From positions 593 through 15,514 of the forward strand of contig JAAAIG010000879.1 in the NCBI GenBank assembly GCA_015852425.1: a stretch of DNA of 14,922 nucleotides, written 5' to 3'. Positions 1 through 8,376 of this stretch are shown here, piece after piece (the first letter of the stretch is position 1; each line of letters starts with the position of its first letter). The stretch is from Gryganskiella cystojenkinii. Lineage: Eukaryota; Mortierellomycota; Mortierellomycetes; Mortierellales; Mortierellaceae. Made by a program: the position numbers and the translations under genes. Below the pieces are notes generated by a model. That model did no database searches. It saw only the letters and a list, made by a program, of their open reading frames with translations, and was not told the DNA's origin.

Positions 1-40
1 AAAAAAAAAAAACCTCGCCGAAAGACACGCCTTTCTCTCT

Positions 41-3000
41 CTATTCCAAGTACTCGGCAAGACGATCGACCACATGGGACATGGAGGGACGCTTCTTAGG
101 ATCTTTTTTCCACATCTCCTGGATCAACGAAAGTAACGACTGAGGGTATTTACGCAACTTTTCCAATGGTGGTCGTTCCTCCTTGTCACGGACGGCCTCA
201 TACAATTGATGTTCAGTCAGATTATGGTAAGGGTAGCCAAGCTCGGCCCAGGACAGGATCTCCCAGTAGATTAGACCACAGGCATACACGTCCACTTTCT
301 CGGTGTAGCTTGGGTTCGGTGTCCAGAATTCAGGCGCTATTTTTTTTTTTTGAAAGAGAGAGAGAGTGAGAAACGTTTGTATAAGTTCGATGGTCTCACA
401 GAGAGGTGAAAGAAAGTCACTGTTCTGTCTGCAAAGTGCAATTATTCCTACCCTGCCAGTTGGGCGTGCCGCACTGGGTATGAAGCGAGGCTTTTGCTTG
501 AGGACGGATACGCGCCAACCCAAAATCGTTGATCTTTGCACGATCGTCAGAGGAGATCTATGATTTCAAGAAACAAAAGAAGAACCTTCGTTAGCGTCTG
601 TTACACTCCAAGTCAGATATAGATCGCACAGACTTTCAACACGTACCAAAACATTCATCGACTTCATATCTCTGTGAATAATACTAGGTCGCCGCGTGTG
701 GAGGTAAGAGCAAGCCAACGCAATATCATGCATGTACATGATCTACAAAAAGAAAAGTGGACCCGAAACGAACAGGAACAAAACCCGTTAGCATATTCGA
801 TATTTTCTTTTAGAGCCAAAAAAAATAAAAAATAAAAATAAAAATAAAAAAAACGACAGGTTTCTGAATTGGACAACTTACAAGTTGACCGAAGGAAGGT
901 TTCTTGGTCTTTCGCATAAAGTCGTAAAGATCGCCGTTCTCACATAGTTCTAGTTCGAAAATCAAAGACAAGGCAAGAATAGTGAATAGCCAATTTGGAA
1001 CAAAGAAACAAGATCTGGACTTTAGAAAATCCATACCAGTCTTCAGCGTCCTTGTTATTTCCATACCTGTAACAATGCAGAGATGCTTGATGTTCGTGCA
1101 AACGCCAATGAACTCGATAATGTTCTCATGTCGTAGTTGTCTATTGATCGGATGAAACATAGAACAAGAAAAGGTGACAAGTGAATCGATTAGTACAAGA
1201 TTATAGGAACGTGTACTCAATTCTTTAAGGAATGTTGGTTCTTACTTGAGGACGTTGATCTCGTGTTTCATCTCTGTGATATCCATCTCTGTGAAGTTCT
1301 GAACTCGCAACTCTCCGATCGCAACGGCTTCCTAAGTTCCCGAGATGAGATTGGAACGAAGGTAAAATTAGAAAAAGAGAATTATGCAGATCGAGAGAGA
1401 GAAATAAACCAATGCCTGCCCGACTAAATCTTACTCCTTTATACGTTCCAGCATAACAATCCTTGAATCCACCGGATCCGAGCTTGCGTCCGACCGTCAA
1501 CTGTTCGTACGCGATCTCGCCTTGGAAGTTTTCATCCAGAAGCAACGAATTCAGGTGCAACGTGTTGATTGGTGCCTTTTTGACCGCCATGGCTGGTTCG
1601 ACAGAGCAAAGTTTGGGTGTTGAGGGACCCGGAACAGGCTTCGCTTGTTGCTATTTTTTTTTCAGGGCAGGGTGCGCAATGAGGGTTAGCTTGAGAGGCT
1701 TGTTTTTTGTTTCTCATGTGAGCCCGATGATGACAATGTCACAGTGGTCACATGGTGCTGTGCCGACGGTCGAGTCGGAGTTGGCGTAGGAATCAAAGAG
1801 TTATTCTTGAACGTTCGACTTACCCAATCCAACAGTGCTTGAATCAAGGCTTCCTTCTTGCCTTCGGCAGGAAGACCTAATCATATCGAAGAAGTAAGAA
1901 GGAAAAAAAGGACGAACAAAAAAGGGACGCGGATGTGAGTTCAAGCGGAGATGAAAAGAGTCGATTCCCGAAAGGCCAAAGGGAGATCCCGAAAATTAAA
2001 TCGACGAGCAAACAACGCGAACCAAATAAAGGAGACAAGGAATCCGAGTGAGGAGGATGATCAGGGTCGCAAGGATCGAAGAAAGGAGGACGTGGGAGAT
2101 AAGAGAAAAAAAGAAAAAAAAAATTATGCAAAAGTTTGTTACACCAGTTGGTTGTCATGTTTTTTACGAGCCGAATTGAAAAACTGAATCCATGCGCATA
2201 AAAGGATCCAAGACGAGGAAGGGAAGGTGATGTCAGCAGCCTTTTTTTTTTTTTTTTTTTTTGAAAGGCTGTTTGTGCTAATAAGACTGGCGCCCAAAGA
2301 AAAAAAAATCAGGGACGGACACTTCGCTCTGGACCTGTGCATCTTGGACACGGAGCTTTTTTTTTGCCCACAATGTTATTGGCTTTTGCTTTGGCGCGAA
2401 AAATTGAGCTCAAAAAAGACAGGAGAGAAAGAGTTTCCTTCGCCCGTGGATCAGTCGGGACGGAAACCAGAACGGGAAAGAAAGGCGATGAAAAGTTTTG
2501 AGGACAACACAAAGCAACAGGGCAACGAACAAACCCCCCGAGAAAAAGGAAGAGTGCGATGGAAGGGGGGGTTATTTTTTTGTTGGTCGATGATGACATA
2601 AAAATAATCGTGAACGTAAATAAAACAGACCCCGACACAATATAAGACCACCTGTCAACAGTAGAATGTCAACATAGGAGAACGAGAGAGGGGAGAGGAG
2701 CAGAGGGTAAGTGAGAAGGGAGTGTGGTCGTTATTGATGGCCTTCTTACCTCGCTCATGACACATCAACATGAGGTCAGCCTTATATCGTTCGTTCAACG
2801 TTGCCTCAGTCTCGTTCTCTAAACTTTGGTCGACATGGCGCTCAATGGTCTGGAAGCCCTGGACGACCCCGGCAGCGACAGGAGCGATAATGATCTGCGG
2901 ACGTTGTTGTTGTGGATGAAGAAGAGGTGAGGTCCTGTCGAGGTTAGGTGAGACTCCCTGAGCATGTCCAGGTTGAACTCGTTGAACCATGACTTGCAAC

Positions 3001-5245
3001 TGTGTTGGTCGATGTTGAAGAAATCCATGTTGCTGTTGCTGCTGTACCTGAGGGATAGGTACTGGATGCTGGAGCTGTTGAATTTGTTGCTGTTGCTGCT
3101 GCTGGACCGGGGGCTGCGGTTGGGGCTGGGGTTGTTGAGCTGACTGTGCTACAACATGGACTTGCGGTTGCTGTTGGAATAGCGCCATCGGTTGAGCGTT
3201 GGATGGTGATTGTCTCTTGACCTCGACGGCAACACCTCCTCTGTTGATGTTGCGATTATGCGGTTGATGCTGCTGCTGCTGCTGCTGCTGTTGCTGGTGA
3301 ATCTGTTGTTGCTGTTGCTGCAGATGCTGAAAGTTATTGAGGGGGATGTTCTCACCACCAGGCGAACCTCGGACTACAGGCTCAAAGAATGGACCTCGGG
3401 GGGCTTCAAACGGGGATCCGCGTGCAATCTCAAACGGTGAGACCTTGGTATTGTCAAAAGGCGAACCATGGTGGATTTCCGTCACGGGCGACTCTCTTGG
3501 TTGTTGGCCTTGGTGGTGGTGCTGGTTGTTCTCAAAGGGAGATGCTCTGGCAAGGTTGCTGTTGTTGTTGTCACTCTTGACCTGCACGGGGGAGCCTCGA
3601 CCTTGTTCGAATTGCGACGATTTGTTGTTGTTGTTGTTGTTGTTGTTGTTATGCGCGGGAATATTATGCGCAATGTTGATTTCCAGATTCGTGTTGTTGA
3701 CAAGAGCATGGTTGTGGTTCTGTTCTTCTACTGGAGGGACTCTGGGAGCGCCTTGTTGCGCCGTCGTCGGCTGCTGCTGCTGTTGTTGTCTCTGGATCTG
3801 CTCCTGTTGTCGCAGTTGTTGAAGTTCGAGTTGCTTTAGCTGCTCAAGATGAAGCTGCTGCAGTTGTTCAAAGGGCGACACCTGTTTTGGTGGCTGTTCT
3901 TGCTGTTGTTGTTGCTGCTGCTGTTGAATCTCCTCAAAGGGCGACCTGACATCAATGGGCGTGGTGCCTCTCATGATCACACTCGGGTGGTCAAAGGGAG
4001 AACCTCGGTTAATCTCCATCATAGGTGGAGGAGTACCTCTAGCAACTGCCATAGCAACGACCGTGGACTCGACGAGTGAAGAAGAGGATCCATGGCGTTG
4101 AACTCCTTCCATAGGTGATTCGCGACTACTGCTACCGCTTCCAGTCCTGACTCCAATTTCGGCACTAAGCCAGTTGTCCTTGCCCTGAGAACTGGAGCTG
4201 TTGTTGCTACTCGTTTTATCCATGGTATGGTCTTTGGTACCATGGTCGTTTCCGTACTGGAAGTGATTGTTGTTATTCAGATAAGGATTATTGGTGTTTC
4301 TGTCAATGCAAGTGCCAGTACTACTGTTGCTGCTGTTGCTCTCGATGAGGGGTGGGCTTCTCACAGTGACGACAGCTTCGAGGGAAGAGGTCTTGCTCGT
4401 CATATCCGTGTTGTTGCTGTTACTGTGATTGTAGTAATGATGTTGCTGTTGTAGAGGAGCTGGTAATCCCTTGTTGTTGTTGCTGCTGTTGTTGTTGTTG
4501 TTGTCGACGCTGGTCTCCATAGGCTGAGGGGATCCCTTAACAGGCAGTGGGTGTTCTCCGGGTGGAGTTACTGGGAAGTATCCGTTTGCGTTGCGAAGCA
4601 TTTGGCTCAATGGTATCTGCGGGTCGACTCTAATAGCCTTGAGTATGTGTTGGGCGGGGGGGAGGGGAGGGAGGAGGTGAAGGAAAAAAACAAGTCGAGT
4701 CTCTTTGGGGGAAAGAAGAGTGATGTCGTGTCGTTGGGGAAAGAGAGATAACGAGAAAGGGAGGAAGAAAAGGAAGAGTCGTAAAAGGGGGTGGGGGGAC
4801 GAATATTTATTGAAAGGCAGAAGGGATTTATTTCAATGACCCAAAAATCAATGTAAAAAAATAGAAGGAACGAGAAGGTATCTTGCTCTTGCTACTGTCT
4901 TTCGCTTTGACCAAAGGATGAGGACATCAATCAAGACAACGCAAAAAAGGACCCTCGCCAACGACTGCGGTGCTGCTGCTTATCGCTGTTGCCACTGTTG
5001 CTAACTTACTGCTTTTTTTTCTTGCACTGTTCCTGGTTCGATGCCATGCTCAAGGAATTGCAGATCAAAAGGAGAGGCTCCAGATGCTTGTTGGGGGGAG
5101 AATGACAGCGTGTCTGTGTGTGGATGTGCGAGGGAGAAGAGCTGTGTACCTCAGATCCCATCCAATCTACAATGATGAAATGTTCTCTTCCTGCAAGTGA
5201 AAGAGGAATGCCGGGACCAACAAAAAAAATCCTCCCAGGCACCAT
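41..5245 (-). CDS. SAP-motif, Q/N-rich TKL-like protein kinase with WNK-like lysine (10 exons)
   Basis: Read on the minus strand by joining 5245-5150, 4637-2750, 1876-1824, 1650-1435, 1331-1246, 1140-1067, 949-882, 742-647, 557-452 and 336-41. All introns are GT-AG, all phases match, and the 2979 nt give 992 aa plus stop. Order: N-terminal segment (about 1-60), Q/N-rich region with SPFE repeats (about 70-630), SAP motif (about 645-679), kinase domain (about 728-992). Kinase landmarks: GSGGFK loop (Lys742), VAIG (Gly757 where Lys is expected), EINVL in helix C, HRDMKSMN (850-857), DFG (870-872), GTPNWQAPE. Everything needed for catalysis is present except the VAIK Lys, for which Lys742 may substitute. 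The SAP motif suggests binding to nucleic acid and a nuclear role, by family analogy only. Substrates are unknown. The kinase and SAP joins are strong; the first exon is weaker. Alternatively ATG 1590 starts a separate kinase, but an in-phase acceptor at 1651-1652 lies upstream of it. Confidence 0.8.
1877..2749 (-). other. Long intron splitting the SAP motif (873 nt)
   Basis: Donor GTAAGA at 2749 follows CHER-G, and the acceptor TTAG ends at 1877. The phase-1 junction rebuilds a Gly and a SAP-like stretch (CHERG-LPAEGKKEALIQ). Inside are GA-rich sequence, homopolymer runs (a T tract near 2241-2262) and only low-complexity open frames. It is several times longer than the other introns of this gene (about 90-170 nt), apart from the proposed intron 1. 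Confidence 0.75.
3266..3321 (-). repeat. CAG/CAA microsatellite encoding polyglutamine
   Basis: On the plus strand this is a run of CTG triplets with TTG interruptions; on the coding strand it encodes a Gln tract broken by His and Ile. A second Gln tract lies at about 3898-3926. The coding frame is preserved through both. Confidence 0.85.
3380..4005 (-). repeat. Degenerate SPFE/SPFD motif array in the Q/N-rich region
   Basis: Within the large exon the tetrapeptide SPF(E/D) occurs seven times (complementary codons near 3405, 3430, 3453, 3532, 3869, 3931 and 3989), usually after Gly, Val, Arg or Ala. A decayed copy, GPFFE, lies near 3384, and SPV variants lie between. The motifs are separated by Q-, N- and H-rich spacers and fall at roughly residues 243-452. 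Each contains a Ser-Pro pair, so proline-directed phosphorylation or a repeated docking motif is plausible; neither is shown. Confidence 0.7.
3621..3650 (-). repeat. AAC microsatellite encoding polyasparagine
   Basis: An uninterrupted TTG/GTT run on the plus strand encodes about nine consecutive Asn in the kinase gene. Shorter Asn runs occur near 4470-4505. Confidence 0.85.
4638..5149 (-). other. Intron 1 of the kinase gene (about 512 nt)
   Basis: It starts GTACAC and ends with a strong pyrimidine tract and CTCAAG. The sequence inside is A/G-rich on the plus strand with homopolymer runs. I see no gene in it. It depends on the first-exon assignment. Confidence 0.45.
5150..5245 (-). other. Probable first coding exon of the kinase gene
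   Basis: From ATG 5245 the frame reads 32 codons ending HFIIVDWMGSE, then a donor GTACAC at 5149. It ends in phase 0 and joins the phase-0 acceptor at 4638-4639, which follows a long pyrimidine tract. The joined segment (GSE-AIRVDPQIPLSQ) reads like a small globular domain, not low-complexity sequence, but I do not recognise it. An in-frame TGA lies upstream, so ATG 5245 is the first possible start. A good acceptor (TTTCACTTGCAG) within the exon leaves open a different 5' end. Confidence 0.45.
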
Positions 5246-6524
5246 GCACTCTTCCACGCGCGTGGAGTACGAAGGAGGTCAATATTCTTTTGCTTTTTGC
5301 CAGACTGTGGGACCAATTTTACTTGCCCTTGTTTTGCGTGCAATCAGAAAAGAGACCATTCGCCCCCTTGTTTTGCGGAGGCTTCCATTTATATTGTTCC
5401 ACGAAAAACCATTTCACTCTTGTGTTTATTGAATCACAGGAAACCCCAAGGTCCCTTTCTTGAGTTCTTATTTTCTTTTTCTTCGACTTCGAGCGAAGGT
5501 TACTTTTGATGCCCCGCATCTCACGAACAGGGACCTCTTTTTTTTCGGCGCTCAGATTCGCGAGCAAGGCAAAAATAAAAAGTAGAAAGGATCCACGACA
5601 AAAATAAAAAAAATCGACGTATCTCAAGAGCCATAACACCGTCATCGGCTCAGAAGAGACGGTGGTGGTCGCACAGAGACCAATCAAAAGAAATCTTTCT
5701 TCTCGCAAAGCAACATAAGAATGTGAGATGGGTGCTAGGCTTTTTTTGTCCTGTTGCAAGGTCCCTCTTCTTTCATTCGCTTTCTTCGATTTGTTGTTTC
5801 CTGCCTCTTCCATGAAAACCGCGTGACAAGTAGAACGAGGAGAGAGAGGGGGACAAACACCCACGTCAAGTCGGGCCCCTCTCTGTCCAGTGCAAAAGTC
5901 AAAGACTAAGACTTAAAACGTGATCTCACAAGTGGACCGCGGGGCAACTATCGATCATAAGGGATTCAGGCACCCAATGGTCGAACGCAAATACGCGTTA
6001 TTATTTTTTCTGATGGTTCGTGACTCCCTCGTGGCTATCCCATTATTTCTTGAGGACGCGATCTCTCAACTTTTTGACCGGTATATTGCAATCGGAAACA
6101 GCACTTGCGGTTAGACGTCAAAAACATAGTAGTCTAACCGTCGACCCATCGCTACCTTCCTTTTGACTTAACCACCGACCAGAGGTTTTTTGACGGCTGG
6201 CCAGGAGCATGGACATATGTGCTTGATTGACCTGCAACAGCTAATCATTTCTTTTTGAATTGAGCTTTATCTCTCTCTATCATGCAGTGCTTTTTACTTC
6301 AGAAGTGCCAGTCTGTCGGTTTTGATATTAGTGCATTGCTTCCACTTTTTTCTTCCTCCTTCCTATAGTCACCGGACAGAATATCGTTAATACAAACTTT
6401 TTCAGCATCTCGTTGTTCGCTACAGTAGTTCGTAATTGTAATTGCATTAGTCTACTAGTTTCCCCCAGTTTTTGTCCTGCTACTGAGTTTTTTTTGCTCT
6501 TTTGGCGCAGTACTCGATGGCTGG
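5246..6524. other. Intergenic region upstream of the kinase gene
   Basis: This holds the presumed kinase promoter on its left side. A 181-codon minus-strand open frame (5319-5864) is built from A-rich codons and shows no domain, so I do not call it a gene. I see no convincing TATA box, tRNA or repeat. The right half, from about 6330, carries short frames that may belong to the neighbouring relic. Confidence 0.5.
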
Positions 6525-7090
6525 CTAACTGTATTCTTGGTCCTTGGGTGCGCCTTTGTTTGCTGCAGAGCATGAACCGTCGACAGAAACAATACCACGC
6601 GAACGTGCATCGGCCTCCTTCCTGATCTTTGTCATGTATTCAGCAATAAACTCCGTCAGATTAGGCCGCCTTGCCACCTTCTGAATAGTATAGGGTTGGT
6701 GCAGAATGTTACTTTTATCCCAGGCAAGTACTTTTTCGCGCTGAGGGGAAACAGCCATCTTAAGCTGAAACTTGCCTTTCACTATCGCCATAAAGTTCTG
6801 GCTGGGCTTTTTCAGAATGCCTTCGTTCTTCCTCATACTATCGAATATACAGTAAGGTCTGTCCATGAGATTTAGATCCACGCTTGACTGGAACTGCTCT
6901 TTGAACCGCCACGCATTAGCAGAGCATTGACGCGTACGATGAGTTCCCTGTGCATGATAAACAAGAAGTCAAAACCCGCGAGCCTGGACCCAGTCCTTGC
7001 ACCTACTCTATCCACGATGCCCTGTTGATCCTGCTTGTAAAGGTGGCCGGCCTCCGAAGCCGTGCCATCAATCCTTGTTCTTGGTGTTCT
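6525..7090 (-). pseudogene. Unrecognised coding-like relic with frameshift
   Basis: Minus strand 6881-6525 encodes 118 residues with mixed, protein-like composition (for example PYCIFDSMRKNEGILKK and PNLTEFIAEYMTKIRKEA). Directly upstream, about 7090-6890 reads in a different frame as similarly protein-like sequence (GHLYKQDQQGIVDRVG, then FDFLFIMHRELIVRVNALL). A frameshift near 6900 separates the two, and another frame change near 6570 may continue leftward. I recognise no family. It could be a decayed host gene or a transposon fragment; an unseen intron instead of a frameshift is possible. Confidence 0.3.
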
Positions 7091-7344
7091 TAACTTCTCC
7101 TTAATCTGTTCTTCTCAATGAGCCTATTAAGATTGGTCGCTGGATAAGGTGATAAGGTCGTTAGATAAGATTTTGTGGTGGATATCGTTAAAATATTAGT
7201 CGGCGGTTAACTAACAAACGGCCATGTCGGCCCGTAATAAAAACAGTTATCATGATCCCTCTCCCCAATGAAAAGAGTCGAAATTAGTTTAGCACGGCTC
7301 TCCTTATTTGCACAAAACCAATCGCTGGAAGAAAACAAAAAGAT
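7091..7344. other. Short intergenic stretch left of the tRNA
   Basis: AT-rich, with GATAAGG-type repeats near 7145-7170. On the minus strand the tRNA 3' end is followed by CTTTTTG (about 7336-7342), a T run suitable for RNA polymerase III termination. Nothing else was seen. Confidence 0.5.
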
Positions 7345-7417
7345 TGGAGAACCTGGGCATCGATCCCAGTGCCTCTCGCATGCTAAGCGAGCGCTCTACC
7401 ATTTGAGCTAGATCCCC
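7345..7417 (-). tRNA. tRNA-Ala (anticodon AGC)
   Basis: The minus strand folds as a 73-nt cloverleaf. Acceptor 5' strand GGGGATC, D arm GCTCAAATGGTAGAGC, anticodon stem CTCGC/GCGAG with loop TTAGCAT (anticodon AGC, Ala), T arm CTGGG-ATCGATG-CCCAG, acceptor 3' strand GTTCTCC and discriminator A. No intron. CCA is not encoded, as expected in eukaryotes. Internal A-box and B-box sequences are present. The acceptor stem has one T-T mismatch at the sixth pair and one G-T pair, so a mildly decayed copy is possible. Confidence 0.9.
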
Positions 7418-7438
7418 TGCATATTGAGCTAGATCCCC
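7403..7438. repeat. Tandem 15-bp duplication of the tRNA 5' end
   Basis: TTGAGCTAGATCCCC occurs at 7403-7417 (the first 15 nt of the tRNA, minus strand) and again at 7424-7438, a 21-bp period. The second copy sits immediately upstream of the tRNA in its own reading direction. Confidence 0.9.
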
Positions 7439-8376
7439 AAGCGAATCAATGATTCGCTAGTATTTTTCGATCTGCTGTTGGAAATCTGAATTCCGAATCG
7501 AATATCAATCAGCCATAGCGAATATTGAAGAATTGTCACGTGAATACAGTTTGGGAGTATACCCTTAAGCATTTCCAATATCAGGAACCTTGCAGTAAGA
7601 GGGAGCTCCCACCACCAGCGTTACCGCCATAATAGCAAGTATCGGGGGTCTGACCTTGCTTAGCCCAGGAGCTGCTCTTGCACTCCATGATAAAATGCTA
7701 ATATATTCGAATGACAGCTTGGTAACTATGGACTTATACCACTTAGTTTTGGCAGATCCCTTTTTATTAGCTATTAGTTTCTTCCTCCTAGCACCGTGAT
7801 GAGCGGTGGCGTTTGTTGTGCGGGTATCCTCACGAAGCACGTAACCTTCTCTTAGTTTTCTTAGTCGACGTTTATTAGTTTAGACCCTCTACTGCAGCTT
7901 TTGGTGGCAGACAAAGCTAGGTAACTATGGACAGTTTTTTTTTTATTTTTTTTTTTATTGCTGTCCGAGATTAGAATATGTGTAAAAGTCATTAAAAAAA
8001 AATAAGTACAGAAACAACAGAGTTGCACCCGCGACTGAGAGAAAGGGTAACATGGTATTGATAGAATAGAAGAAAATGAAATTTGAAGGCATTCAGGGCA
8101 AAACGATATTATCGATAATTATTTGTTGAAGGGGATATATGGGGATCAATTTGAGTGAAAAAAGAACGAGACAGCATAGGGTCTCTCCTTCTATTGAAGG
8201 CGTTAAAAAGAGTAAAAAATTAGTAGCGTGCTCTCCAGAAGTCGACGAGATCACCAACACAAATATCAGAGAGAGTAGATTGCATAGGTCTTACCTCGTC
8301 AATTTTCTGGGTACGTTTTTCGTATCCATCAGAAAAAAAGGCCTGTCAATATAGAAAACGCCACCGACATTTTTTT
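7439..8376. other. AT-rich intergenic region between tRNA and septin 3' end
   Basis: No supported gene. A 91-codon minus frame (7565-7840) has no recognisable domain. The 13-mer GGTAACTATGGAC occurs at 7721-7733 and 7920-7932, each preceded by a similar AGCT-containing stretch, a hint of an old duplication. A poly(T) tract lies near 7934-7958. The leftmost part is the tRNA upstream side; the right part should contain the septin 3' UTR. Confidence 0.5.

Noticed and set aside
1225..1590. A separate kinase gene starting at ATG 1590
   Set aside because: An in-phase acceptor at 1651-1652 extends the exon upstream and joins the SAP exon in phase 0, and the merged model has a length divisible by three. 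Transcript data could still overturn this.
2241..2262. Long T run as a transcription terminator
   Set aside because: It lies inside an intron of a polymerase II gene and has no paired stem; homopolymers are common throughout the window.
3337..3839. Plus-strand open frames rich in Val, Leu and Cys, up to 161 codons
   Set aside because: They are antisense readings of the Gln/Asn triplet runs of the kinase gene. They have no domain or splice support.
5319..5864. 181-codon minus-strand open frame upstream of the kinase
   Set aside because: Its composition follows A-rich DNA, it has no recognisable domain, and it lies where the kinase promoter is expected.
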